From Klebsiella michiganensis (GTDB lineage Bacteria > Pseudomonadota > Gammaproteobacteria > Enterobacterales > Enterobacteriaceae), in the NCBI RefSeq assembly GCF_002925905.1, contig NZ_PRDB01000031.1:1-64000 (forward strand): 64,000 nt of DNA. Direction: 5' to 3'. A program made the translations under genes and the position numbers. Below the pieces are notes generated by a model. That model was not told the origin of the DNA and did no database searches. It saw only the letters and a program-made list of their open reading frames with translations. Positions 23,789 to 32,509 of this stretch are shown here, in pieces. The first letter of the stretch is position 1, and each line of letters opens with the position of its first letter.

Positions 23789-24439
23789 TTACCGGATAGT
23801 CAGTTCGAAAGGTACTTTTCCCCGACGCCAGGTTGAATGGAAGTGCCGCCAGTGTGGATCAGTTGCAGCTGACAGGAGTTCGTAATCCCCTCGTGTGTCT
23901 CCCCATGCCCGCAGATGATAATCTTTCAGAGGACCATACTCTTTTTCCAGCCGGATAATTTTCTGGCTACACCGGCAGTTATGCCCACTGATACGCCCGG
24001 TAAGTATCCCTTCTTTGACCTCAAGCTGCGTGCCTATCACTTTGATGCCCAGCCTGTCGGCAAATGGCCTGAGTACCATTTCTGGTGAAGCAGAACATAA
24101 TGTCACTTCCGCGCCGGAAGTCACTTCATTCGCCACGGCCATCAGGCCTGCAGGACGCATAAGCCGACTCCAGTAGACCTGGCAAAATTTCTCAGCATTT
24201 TTGGATAGCCATTTCTCGTCAACCCCAGTAAGGAAGGTTGTGATGAGAATTTCTTTCAGTTCATCACGTGTCATCTTCTTCCCCATACAGCGTAACGTGG
24301 GAAGAGCCATGGTGACGATACGACGGGAAAAAGCTCGATTGCCAAAGGCAAACCGCAGAAAAGGGATAAAGCTGTCATGCCGCGTTAACGTACCGTCAAA
24401 ATCAAATACAGAGAGCATGCGGGGCTGAATGACATTCAT
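23789..24439 (-). CDS. HAD-IB family hydrolase
   Basis: This 216-residue HAD phosphatase has motif I DFDGTLT near the N-terminus, motif II Ser in TLCSASPE, and a motif III/IV Asp pair in WGDTRGDYELL. It matches the serB-like HAD-IB group whose members occur next to ter clusters. The chosen ATG has AGGAAG upstream; the frame is open further, but without a ribosome site. The substrate is unknown. Convergent with terF. Confidence 0.82.
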   Translation of the reverse strand: MNVIQPRMLSVFDFDGTLTRHDSFIPFLRFAFGNRAFSRRIVTMALPTLRCMGKKMTRDELKEILITTFLTGVDEKWLSKNAEKFCQVYWSRLMRPAGLMAVANEVTSGAEVTLCSASPEMVLRPFADRLGIKVIGTQLEVKEGILTGRISGHNCRCSQKIIRLEKEYGPLKDYHLRAWGDTRGDYELLSAATDPHWRHFHSTWRRGKVPFELTIR

Positions 24440-24612
24440 CGTAATGTTCTTCCTGGAAAAATGGGGGAACTGCTCCCAACAGGTAACACTATACCATTCA
24501 GGCAATAATATCGGTATTGGTTCACCAGAAGGCGAAGAAAGTTACTTTTTATGATGTTCGATTCCCTCATCAAAGCAAAAGTTAGTCACTTACCTGAATC
24601 GCCACGGATAAT

Positions 24613-25425
24613 CTAGACACTTCCGAGCCGTTGATAATACTGGTTTTCATATTCTGTCGGTGACATCTGATCGCTAGAACCATGCCGACGCTTACTGTTA
24701 TAAAACATTTCGATGTAATCAAAAATATCACTGCGGGCTTCTTCCCGCGTTCCGTAGATCTTTTTCTTTATCCGTTCACGTTTCAACAACTGGAAAAAAC
24801 TTTCTGCAACCGCATTATCATGGCAGTTACCGCGACGGCTCATGCTACCCTCCAGGCCGTGTGATTTCAGGAACGACTGCCACTCATGGCTTGTGTACTG
24901 ACTGCCCTGATCCGAATGAACCAGCACCTGTTTTTCGGGATTACGCCGCCATACAGCCATCAGCAGTGCGTTCAGGATAATGTCCTTTGTCATCCGGGAT
25001 TGCATGGACCAGCCGATAATTTTGCGTGAGAACAGATCAACAACAACGGCAAGATACAGCCAGCCTTCGTGGGTCCTGATGTAGGTTATGTCCGTTACCC
25101 AACGCTCATCAGGAGCATCCGGATTGAACTGTCGCTGGAGCCTGTTGGGTGACACGATACTGGCCTCGCCTTTACGTGCCCGCGGGCTTCGGTATCCGAC
25201 CTGAGCCTTTATTCCGACACGTTTCATCAGTCTCCAGACTCTGTTTACTCCGCACTGTTGCCCGCTGTCACGCAGATCCAGATGGATTTTGCGATAACCA
25301 TAGACGCATCCCGATTCCAGCCAGAACTGTTTAATCTGTCCTGTCAGTCTCAGGTCTGCCTGATGGCGTTGTGAATGCGGCTGCTGAAGCCAGGCGTAAA
25401 AACCACTGGGATGAACATCCAGCAC
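24613..25425 (-). CDS. IS3-family transposase OrfB
   Basis: The 270-residue catalytic part carries the IS3 DDE core: D in WVTDITYIRT, D in VHSDQGSQY and E in AVAESFFQLLKRE. The frame is open further upstream (RYAFIRDNSCCWP), so the active protein is the OrfAB fusion made by -1 frameshifting rather than from an internal start. Confidence 0.9.
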   Translation of the reverse strand: MLDVHPSGFYAWLQQPHSQRHQADLRLTGQIKQFWLESGCVYGYRKIHLDLRDSGQQCGVNRVWRLMKRVGIKAQVGYRSPRARKGEASIVSPNRLQRQFNPDAPDERWVTDITYIRTHEGWLYLAVVVDLFSRKIIGWSMQSRMTKDIILNALLMAVWRRNPEKQVLVHSDQGSQYTSHEWQSFLKSHGLEGSMSRRGNCHDNAVAESFFQLLKRERIKKKIYGTREEARSDIFDYIEMFYNSKRRHGSSDQMSPTEYENQYYQRLGSV

Positions 25426-25481
25426 CCGACAGAGCAGGCGAACAGGCCAGCAACAGGAGTTGTCACGGATAAAGGCGTACC

Positions 25482-25766
25482 TCAGTCGGACAGCTTTGCG
25501 AAGTACGCCGCAGCTTTTTTTAATATGTCCCGTTCGTCGGTAACCCGTTTCAGCTCTTTCTGGAGACGGCGGATCTCGGCCTGAGCATCTGACTGTTCTT
25601 TATTAGTGGAAGAATCCGGACCGTACTTCTTTATCCAGGCATAAAGGCTGTGGGTGGTGATATCGAGACGTGTTGCAACGCTGGCAACAGAATAACCGCG
25701 ATCAACAACCTGTTTAACTGCTTCAGTTTTAAACTCTTCGGGATAACGCTTACCGCTCATGGGCAC
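25482..25766 (-). CDS. IS3-family OrfA
   Basis: This 94-residue protein has a helix-turn-helix (VASVATRLDITTHSLYAWIK) and a leucine-zipper helix ending in RDILKKAAAYFAKLSD. A run of seven A on the coding strand (25515-25521) gives the slippery site for making OrfAB. Confidence 0.9.
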   Translation of the reverse strand: MPMSGKRYPEEFKTEAVKQVVDRGYSVASVATRLDITTHSLYAWIKKYGPDSSTNKEQSDAQAEIRRLQKELKRVTDERDILKKAAAYFAKLSD

Positions 25767-25820
25767 CTCTCTTTAAGCCATCTTAAATGACTCTGAGGTG
25801 TCTGTTAAACCCGTGGCGAT

Positions 25821-26162
25821 TCAGTCAAGCCATTTATTCATCTGCTCAATTTCACCTTTTTGAGCTTTAATAATGTCCTGTGCGAGTTTTCTCATTTCGG
25901 GATCTTTTCCATACTTCAGCTCGGTTTCAGCCATTGCTATTGCCCCTTCATGGTGTGCAACCATGCCTTTTGCAAAGGCCTTGTCGGGATCTGGCTCATT
26001 AACGGCGGCCATCATTTTGTCATGCATATCTTTCATCCCCGCCATGTATTCCTGTGACGATGCTGATGAGGTCATATCTGACATGTTCATTTCAGAATGT
26101 TCAGCAGAAATGGCTGGCAGGGATAACATTAATATTACAAAAAGGGTGTTTTTGATTTTCAT
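25821..26162 (-). CDS. DUF305 periplasmic protein, 3' end cut by IS3
   Basis: The 113-residue protein begins with a signal peptide (KIKNTLFVILMLSLPAISA). AAGGAA precedes the ATG. The DUF305 ferritin-like helical pair is clear: MVAHHEGAIAMAETELKYG and AQDIIKAQKGEIEQMNKWLD. The His-His and Met residues suggest metal binding, in keeping with the sil island. The last few residues and stop come from the IS3 end, so only a short C-terminal loss is expected. Confidence 0.78.
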   Translation of the reverse strand: MKIKNTLFVILMLSLPAISAEHSEMNMSDMTSSASSQEYMAGMKDMHDKMMAAVNEPDPDKAFAKGMVAHHEGAIAMAETELKYGKDPEMRKLAQDIIKAQKGEIEQMNKWLD

Positions 26163-26305
26163 ATAATAATTCCTTTCAGACAGGTACCGGTTAAGTGTAG
26201 CTGAGTCAGACAAAAAAGCCCCCTGACGGGGGGCAAAAATGTAGCAACGTTGTTTCAGGAAAATCTATCAGGGAAAAGGTAACAGCACGGATACTACCGT
26301 CGCAT

Positions 26306-26737
26306 TCAGCCTGCATTGATCATGCGGCGGTGCGCTTCGGCCATGGCCTGATGTGGGCCGGATTGCCCGTTATTCATGAATTCATGGGCAACCGCTGCTC
26401 TTTCATGCTCATTCATCGCCGCGTAAGACGTTGACGGGACGGTCGTGGATACCGTGTTATTTCCCATCATCTTCTGATGACTTTCCACCATTTTCTGGTG
26501 CGCATCCGCCGAGCCGTTCGTCATGGTTTCATGAGCAATAATGGCCTGTTCATGCTGGTCCATACCGGTCATACGAGGAGCAGTCCCCTGGATCCCGACA
26601 GGAGCCGCAGCAGACTGCATCTGGTGAGCAGGAGCCTGTGCATTGTTGACGCGATCATGGATATTCACGGTTTCAGTGGCCCAGGCCGATGAAATTAAAC
26701 CAAAGCCCAGCAAAGATGCTAATACGATATTTTTCAT
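26306..26737 (-). CDS. silE: periplasmic silver-binding protein
   Basis: SilE is a small, disordered periplasmic sponge that binds Ag+ through His and Met. The product is 143 residues with a signal peptide (KNIVLASLLGFGLISSAWA). The mature part carries repeated H-x(n)-M units such as HQKMVESHQKMMG, ERAAVAHEF and HRRMINAG. GGAGAG precedes the ATG. It lies downstream of silS on the same strand, with its own dyad promoter element at 26957. PcoE (47148) and the protein at 40050 are paralogues. Confidence 0.93.
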   Translation of the reverse strand: MKNIVLASLLGFGLISSAWATETVNIHDRVNNAQAPAHQMQSAAAPVGIQGTAPRMTGMDQHEQAIIAHETMTNGSADAHQKMVESHQKMMGNNTVSTTVPSTSYAAMNEHERAAVAHEFMNNGQSGPHQAMAEAHRRMINAG

Positions 26738-26956
26738 GATAACTCTCCATTTCTGAATTAGTGATGTCCGGGGAAGTACAACCGGTGTTTTCAGTTCCAT
26801 AACTGAAACAAGTTCGGCAGCATTTATTTCTCCGGAAGAGGGCTGGATATTCATTTCCTGGCGTACTCTGACGCCGGGTATTGATGAAGCAATCCAGCCT
26901 TCCTGATAAGTTGCACTAATTATATCGAATGGCTTCTGTTTGCTGCATGACAGGCT

Positions 26957-26975
26957 AATGACATCTTTGTCATTT
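26957..26975. promoter_or_regulatory. SilR/CusR-type box upstream of silE
   Basis: AATGACATCTTTGTCATTT is a near-perfect dyad that fits the CusR/SilR/PcoR box (TGACA...TGTCA). It is about 220 bp upstream of silE, between silS and silE, and would drive metal-induced silE transcription. Confidence 0.7.
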
Positions 26976-26987
26976 ACATCTTTATTT

Positions 26988-28463
26988 TCAGCATTGGGTT
27001 TCCGGGATCATTTTCTCCAGTCTGGGCACGGATAAGATAAAACGCGTGGAGCGTACGTCTGATTCCACATTTACTCTTCCGTGATGTGCTTCCACAATGG
27101 ACTTCACGATAGCAAGACCGATGCCGCTGCCTTCTCCTTTTCGTTGCCTGGACGGATCCACCCGATAAAAACGGTCAAACAGCCTTGATAAATGCTCCTC
27201 AGGGATAGGTTTTCCCGGATTTTCAATCACCAGGTCAAAAACATTTTCCTGTTCTTTGATGGCGACGGTGATGGCCTGTCCCTCCGGGGTATAACGCAGG
27301 GCATTGGACAGCAGGTTATTGATTGCTCTTCTGAACATTTGTGGATCGCCCTCAACCAGACAGGGCATCCCGTTAAACCTGAGCGTGATATTGCGTTCTT
27401 CGGCCCAGGCTTCGAAAAACTCGAAGACTTTCATGACTTCCGCTCTGAGGTCAAACATGACCCTGTCAGGTATCAGCTGATTATTATCTGCCTGTGCCAG
27501 GAACAGCATATCGCTGACCATTTTGGTCATCCGGTTATACTCTTCAAGACTGGAATAGAGGACATCCTCAAGTTCCCTCTGTGTTCGATCCTGACTCAGT
27601 GCGATTTCAGTCTGCGTCACCAGATTGGTGATGGGCGTTCTGATCTCATGCGCGATATCGGCAGAGAAATTGGCCTGGCGGGTAAAGACATCCTCAATCT
27701 TTCCAATCATATGATTGAACGAGATAACCAGTTGCTCCAGCTCAATGGGAACGCGTGTCGGTTCCAGTCGCGCATCAAGATTCTCGGAGGTGATGTTTTT
27801 AATGGCATTGCTGACATTACGAAGGGGCAGGTGCCCCTGACGGACAGCGATTCGAATGATCAGAACAATCAACAGGCTTATCACGACGGCAATCGCAATC
27901 AGGTTCTTTTTCAGCGCATCGAGGTAATGGAGATGGAAATTAATGGATAGGCCAGTCAGCATGACATAGTTCTGCTGTTTGCCCTGAAATATCGCCTGAC
28001 CAGAGGAGGCGATAATCCTGTATGTTTCCATCTTCATTTCGGACCCGGTATCCATCGGTCCCGCAGGATCCTCCACCGTCCAGAGAAAGACATCCCGTGC
28101 GCGGCTGTGCTCGCTAAAATCTGCTGAATTCACTGCCGGGCGTAGTGCCGCCCCCTGAGTTGAGCTAAAGAGCACTTCACCCCTGGGATTGAGGAGCAAA
28201 AGGGCAACGTTGCGGTAGCTGGCAATTGATTCCTTTATTTTGCTTATTTTTTTATCATCCGGATCCACCGGGGACTGCAGTATACGGTTCAGTGTGGTGC
28301 TGATTTGTTGAAGATCGCTGACATCCTGCTCGGCAAAATGATTTTCAACAGAATGCAGCATAAACCAGGTGAAGGCGATAAAAGCCAGTATCGTGGACAG
28401 GCTGATAAAAAAGGTCAGCCGCAGAGCGAGTGAGAAAGGGCGTCTGGAAGGTTTGCTATGCAT
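26988..28463 (-). CDS. silS: silver-sensing histidine kinase
   Basis: This 491-residue CusS/SilS-type sensor has a membrane helix at about residues 15-37, a periplasmic sensor domain to about 185, a second helix (about 187-206), HAMP, the phospho-accepting His272 ([15 protein letters not shown]), and an ATPase domain with an N box ([12 protein letters not shown]) and G box ([10 protein letters not shown]). It senses periplasmic Ag+/Cu+ and phosphorylates SilR. Its start overlaps silR by 8 bases. Confidence 0.93.
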   Translation of the reverse strand: MHSKPSRRPFSLALRLTFFISLSTILAFIAFTWFMLHSVENHFAEQDVSDLQQISTTLNRILQSPVDPDDKKISKIKESIASYRNVALLLLNPRGEVLFSSTQGAALRPAVNSADFSEHSRARDVFLWTVEDPAGPMDTGSEMKMETYRIIASSGQAIFQGKQQNYVMLTGLSINFHLHYLDALKKNLIAIAVVISLLIVLIIRIAVRQGHLPLRNVSNAIKNITSENLDARLEPTRVPIELEQLVISFNHMIGKIEDVFTRQANFSADIAHEIRTPITNLVTQTEIALSQDRTQRELEDVLYSSLEEYNRMTKMVSDMLFLAQADNNQLIPDRVMFDLRAEVMKVFEFFEAWAEERNITLRFNGMPCLVEGDPQMFRRAINNLLSNALRYTPEGQAITVAIKEQENVFDLVIENPGKPIPEEHLSRLFDRFYRVDPSRQRKGEGSGIGLAIVKSIVEAHHGRVNVESDVRSTRFILSVPRLEKMIPETQC

Positions 28464-29136
28464 CCGGGACCTCCAGCATGTAGCCCACGCCCCGGACTGT
28501 CTGGATCAGCTTTGTCTCGTAATCGTTGTCTATTTTAGCGCGGAGTCGCTTTACTGCGACATCGATCGCATTAGTGTCGCTGTCAAAATTCATGTCCCAG
28601 ACCTGAGAGGCAATCAGGGAGCGGGGAAGAACCTCTCCCTGATGGCGAATGAAGAATTCCAGCAGGCTGAACTCTTTACTGGTGAGCACAATGCGGTTTC
28701 CGGCGCGACTGACTTTTCTGGATACGAGATCAATCGAGAGGTCAGCCACCTTAAACTGGCTTTCCGTGATCATCGTGTTTCCCCGCCTCAGAAGGGTTCT
28801 CACCCGGGCGAGCAGTTCGGCAAACGCAAAGGGTTTAACCAGATAATCGTCCGCACCCAGTTCCAGTCCTTTGACCCTATGTTCGATCGTGCCGAGGGCT
28901 GTCAGCAGTAAGACCGGCATACCCTTTCCGGCAGTGCGCAGCATGCGGATGATATCCCAGCCGTTCACATCAGGTAGCATGATATCCAGAATGACTAAAT
29001 CATACTCGGCTGTCATGGCGAGATGATATCCGGTAAGACCATTATCAGCGTGATCCACTACGAACCCTGCCTCTGTAAGCCCTTTGCTGAGATATTCACC
29101 TGTTTTAATTTCGTCTTCGACGATCAATATTTTCAT
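28456..29136 (-). CDS. silR: silver response regulator
   Basis: This 226-residue OmpR/PhoB-family regulator has a receiver domain with the phospho-acceptor Asp51 (VILDIMLPD) and Lys in [10 protein letters not shown], and a C-terminal winged helix ending in [10 protein letters not shown]. It is transcribed away from silC; the shared intergenic region holds its probable target dyad. Confidence 0.94.
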   Translation of the reverse strand: MKILIVEDEIKTGEYLSKGLTEAGFVVDHADNGLTGYHLAMTAEYDLVILDIMLPDVNGWDIIRMLRTAGKGMPVLLLTALGTIEHRVKGLELGADDYLVKPFAFAELLARVRTLLRRGNTMITESQFKVADLSIDLVSRKVSRAGNRIVLTSKEFSLLEFFIRHQGEVLPRSLIASQVWDMNFDSDTNAIDVAVKRLRAKIDNDYETKLIQTVRGVGYMLEVPDA

Positions 29137-29203
29137 CTTGCTCCCCGGCTGGCTGCTAATGTCATTCTATTGCGCCCACGATCGTTATCAACGGATTACA
29201 GCA

Positions 29204-29225
29204 AAAATGACAACATTGTCATTAT
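29204..29225. promoter_or_regulatory. SilR box between silR and silC
   Basis: AAATGACAACATTGTCATTA is an almost perfect inverted repeat, matching the CusR-box pattern AAAATGACAANNTTGTCATT. It lies about 100 bp upstream of silC and 70 bp upstream of silR, and could control both. Confidence 0.82.
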
Positions 29226-29325
29226 CCTGTCACTCGGCAAACAGAGAGCGTTAGGTAAAGTACCCCTATCAATACTCTGGACTTCATTTGAACCATTTAC
29301 CAGGTCTGCCTGGACGAGAAGCGTT

Positions 29326-30711
29326 ATGTTCAAATTAAAATTACTCAGCATTAGCACGATATTCATCCTGGCAGGCTGCGTGTCGCTTGCGCCTGAATAT
29401 CAGCGGCCCGCAGCACCGGTACCCCAGCAGTTTTCACTGTCCCATAACAGCCTGACGCCAGCGGTAAATGGCTATCAGGATACGGGCTGGCGTAACTTTT
29501 TTGTCGATCCCCAGGTTACCCGGTTGATCGGTGAAGCTCTGACTAATAACCGTGATTTGAGAATGGCTGCCCTGAAGGTTGAAGAGGCCCGAGCCCAGTT
29601 CAACGTCACGGATGCAGATCGTTATCCCCAGCTGAATGCCTCATCCGGGATAACATACAGCGGTGGTCTGAAAGGTGACAAGCCGACCACACAGGAGTAC
29701 GACGCGAGACTGGAGCTCAGCTATGAGCTCGATTTTTTCGGCAAACTTAAGAACATGAGTGATGCTGACCGCCAGAACTACTTTGCCAGCGAAGAAGCCC
29801 GTCGGGCCGTACACATCCTGCTGGTCTCCAACGTTTCACAGAGCTATTTCAGCCAGCAACTGGCGTACGAACAACTCCGTATTGCGCGGGAAACGCTGAA
29901 AAATTATGAACAGTCCTATGCTTTCGTTGAGCAACAGCTCGTGACCGGGAGTACGAACGTTCTGGCACTTGAACAGGCGAGAGGACAAATCGAAAGTACC
30001 CGCGCCGAAATAGCCAAACGAGAAGGCGATCTGGCTCAGGCAAACAATGCCCTGCAACTGGTGCTGGGAACGTACCGCGCACTTCCGTCAGAAAAAGGGA
30101 TGAAAGGCGGGGAGATCGCACCAGTAAAATTGCCACCAAATCTATCTTCACAAATTTTGCTGCAGCGACCGGATATTATGGAAGCGGAATATCAGCTGAA
30201 AGCGGCTGATGCCAATATTGGCGCAGCGCGAGCGGCCTTTTTCCCCTCCATTACCCTGACCAGTGGTCTTTCCGCAAGCAGTACGGAGCTGTCAAGCCTG
30301 TTTACGTCAGGAAGTGGAATGTGGAATTTTATCCCTAAAATTGAAATTCCTATTTTTAATGCTGGCAGGAATAAAGCCAATCTGAAGCTGGCTGAAATTC
30401 GCCAGCAACAATCGGTGGTTAATTACGAACAAAAAATTCAGTCAGCCTTTAAGGATGTTTCCGACACGCTTGCGCTGCGCGACAGCCTTAGCCAGCAACT
30501 TGAGTCACAGCAGCGTTATCTTGATTCACTTCAGATAACTCTCCAGCGTGCCAGAGGATTATATGCAAGTGGTGCTGTCAGTTACATCGAAGTGCTGGAT
30601 GCAGAACGTTCCCTCTTCGCTACGCAGCAAACCATTCTCGATCTTACCTATTCCCGACAGGTTAACGAAATTAATCTGTTTACCGCGCTGGGTGGCGGTT
30701 GGGTAGAGTAA
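29326..30711 (+). CDS. silC: silver efflux outer-membrane channel
   Basis: This 461-residue TolC-like outer-membrane factor of the CusC/NodT group is a lipoprotein: the lipobox LAGC places the lipidated Cys at residue 18. Two repeated outer-membrane efflux domains follow, with long helical segments and a terminal LFTALGGGWVE. It is the exit duct of the SilCBA efflux pump, first gene of silCFBA. Confidence 0.94.
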   Translation: MFKLKLLSISTIFILAGCVSLAPEYQRPAAPVPQQFSLSHNSLTPAVNGYQDTGWRNFFVDPQVTRLIGEALTNNRDLRMAALKVEEARAQFNVTDADRYPQLNASSGITYSGGLKGDKPTTQEYDARLELSYELDFFGKLKNMSDADRQNYFASEEARRAVHILLVSNVSQSYFSQQLAYEQLRIARETLKNYEQSYAFVEQQLVTGSTNVLALEQARGQIESTRAEIAKREGDLAQANNALQLVLGTYRALPSEKGMKGGEIAPVKLPPNLSSQILLQRPDIMEAEYQLKAADANIGAARAAFFPSITLTSGLSASSTELSSLFTSGSGMWNFIPKIEIPIFNAGRNKANLKLAEIRQQQSVVNYEQKIQSAFKDVSDTLALRDSLSQQLESQQRYLDSLQITLQRARGLYASGAVSYIEVLDAERSLFATQQTILDLTYSRQVNEINLFTALGGGWVE

Positions 30712-30739
30712 ATTTATTTAATTAATCAGGAAATTAAAA

Positions 30740-31093
30740 ATGCGTAATTCACTTAAAGCCGTTTTATTTGGTGCCTTCTCTGTCATGTTTTCTGCCGGTC
30801 TTCATGCTGAAACACATCAGCATGGCGATATGAATGCTGCCAGTGATGCTTCGGTACAGCAGGTTATCAAGGGCACCGGTGTCGTTAAAGACATTGATAT
30901 GAATAGTAAAAAGATTACCATTTCGCACGAAGCAATCCCTGCTGTGGGCTGGCCTGCAATGACCATGCGCTTCACTTTTGTTAATGCAGACGACGCTATC
31001 AATGCCCTGAAAACCGGCAACCATGTCGATTTCTCGTTTATTCAGCAGGGCAATATCTCCTTACTCAAAAGCATTAACGTTACGCAATCCTGA
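30740..31093 (+). CDS. silF: periplasmic Ag/Cu chaperone
   Basis: This 117-residue CusF-type protein has a signal peptide (cleaved after SAGLHA). The metal site is visible: a His in KITISHEAIP, a Trp in VGWPAMTMRF and the two Met that follow. It passes Ag+ or Cu+ to SilB. It lies between silC and silB, as in cusCFBA. Confidence 0.93.
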   Translation: MRNSLKAVLFGAFSVMFSAGLHAETHQHGDMNAASDASVQQVIKGTGVVKDIDMNSKKITISHEAIPAVGWPAMTMRFTFVNADDAINALKTGNHVDFSFIQQGNISLLKSINVTQS

Positions 31094-31206
31094 TTATCAG
31101 TCCGGAGCGAATACATCCAGTGCGCCTGAACATTCATTAAGGGATTACTGTGAATGAATGATCGGGCGCATATGCCAGGTGTTTTGATTTTTCAGCGAGA
31201 AATTGT

Positions 31207-32499
31207 ATGGCTTCTTTAAAGATAAAATATGCTGCAATAATTATCAGCAGCCTCATAGCAGGAGGGCTGATATCGGTTACTGCCTGGCAGTATGTAAACT
31301 CATCACAAAAAACAGTACAAACCGAACAAAAGGCACCGGAGCGAAAGGTACTTTTCTGGTATGACCCGATGAAACCGGATACCAAATTTGATAAACCCGG
31401 AAAATCTCCCTTTATGGATATGGACCTGGTGCCAAAATATGCTGATGAAAGCGGCGATAAAAGCAGTGGCGGGATCCGTATCGATCCAACGCAGGTTCAG
31501 AATCTGGGATTAAAAACGCAAAAAGTCACGCGAGGAATGCTGAATTATTCTCAGACAATCCCGGCTAATGTCAGTTACAACGAGTATCAGTTTGTCATTG
31601 TGCAGGCGCGCTCTGACGGTTTCGTCGAAAAAGTGTATCCCCTGACGATTGGCGATCATGTGAAGAAAGGCACTCCGCTTATCGATATCACCATTCCTGA
31701 ATGGGTTGAGGCACAAAGTGAGTTCCTGCTGTTATCCGGTACAGGCGGTACGTCAACCCAGATAAAAGGGGTTCTGGAGCGACTTCGTCTAGCTGGTATG
31801 CCGGAAGAGGATATTCAAAGGCTGCGTTCAACCCGCACAATCCAGACCCGTTTTACCATTAAAGCACCTATTGATGGTGTCATTACTGCGTTTGACCTGC
31901 GCACCGGAATGAATATTTCGAAAGATAAAGTAGTGGCTCAGATTCAGGGGATGGACCCGGTCTGGATCAGCGCTGCAGTGCCAGAATCTATCGCATATCT
32001 GCTGAAAGATACGTCGCAGTTTGAAATTTCGGTACCGGCTTATCCGGATAAAACATTCCATGTCGAAAAATGGAACATTCTTCCCAGCGTGGATCAGACA
32101 ACCCGTACGCTTCAGGTCCGTCTCCAGGTTTCTAATAAGGATGAGTTTCTCAAGCCGGGCATGAATGCCTATCTGAAACTGAATACCAAGAGCCAGGAGA
32201 TGCTGCTGATACCAAGCCAGGCCGTTATCGATACCGGCAAAGAACAGCGCGTGATTACTGTTGATGATGAAGGCAAGTTTGTGCCGAAACAGATCCACGT
32301 TCTGCATGAATCACAGCAACAGTCCGGCATTGGCTCCGGCCTGAATGAAGGCGATACCGTGGTGGTCAGTGGCCTGTTCCTCATTGACTCCGAAGCCAAT
32401 ATTACGGGCGCGCTGGAACGTATGCGCCACCCTGAAAAAACAGAAAACAGTATGCCAGCAATGTCTGAGCAGCCTGTAAATATGCATTCAGGGCACTGA
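31207..32499 (+). CDS. silB: silver efflux membrane-fusion protein
   Basis: The 430-residue adaptor has an N-terminal membrane anchor ([19 protein letters not shown]). A heavy-metal-binding segment ([11 protein letters not shown]...[10 protein letters not shown], about residues 50-80) is followed by beta-barrel, lipoyl and alpha-hairpin parts. The C-terminal tail is Met/His rich. It links SilA to SilC and takes the metal from SilF. Confidence 0.93.
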   Translation: MASLKIKYAAIIISSLIAGGLISVTAWQYVNSSQKTVQTEQKAPERKVLFWYDPMKPDTKFDKPGKSPFMDMDLVPKYADESGDKSSGGIRIDPTQVQNLGLKTQKVTRGMLNYSQTIPANVSYNEYQFVIVQARSDGFVEKVYPLTIGDHVKKGTPLIDITIPEWVEAQSEFLLLSGTGGTSTQIKGVLERLRLAGMPEEDIQRLRSTRTIQTRFTIKAPIDGVITAFDLRTGMNISKDKVVAQIQGMDPVWISAAVPESIAYLLKDTSQFEISVPAYPDKTFHVEKWNILPSVDQTTRTLQVRLQVSNKDEFLKPGMNAYLKLNTKSQEMLLIPSQAVIDTGKEQRVITVDDEGKFVPKQIHVLHESQQQSGIGSGLNEGDTVVVSGLFLIDSEANITGALERMRHPEKTENSMPAMSEQPVNMHSGH

Positions 32500-32509
32500 G
32501 GAGACGACG

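Larger units (their letters stand above)
24595..25823 (-). mobile_element. IS3-family element, intact (1229 bp)
   Basis: The ends TGAATCGCCACGG at 24595 and its complement ending at 25823 enclose 1229 bp with two overlapping frames, orfA and orfB. No 3- or 4-bp duplication is seen at the flanks (ACC versus GTC). The right end lies inside the 3' end of the DUF305 gene and supplies its stop codon. Confidence 0.87.
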
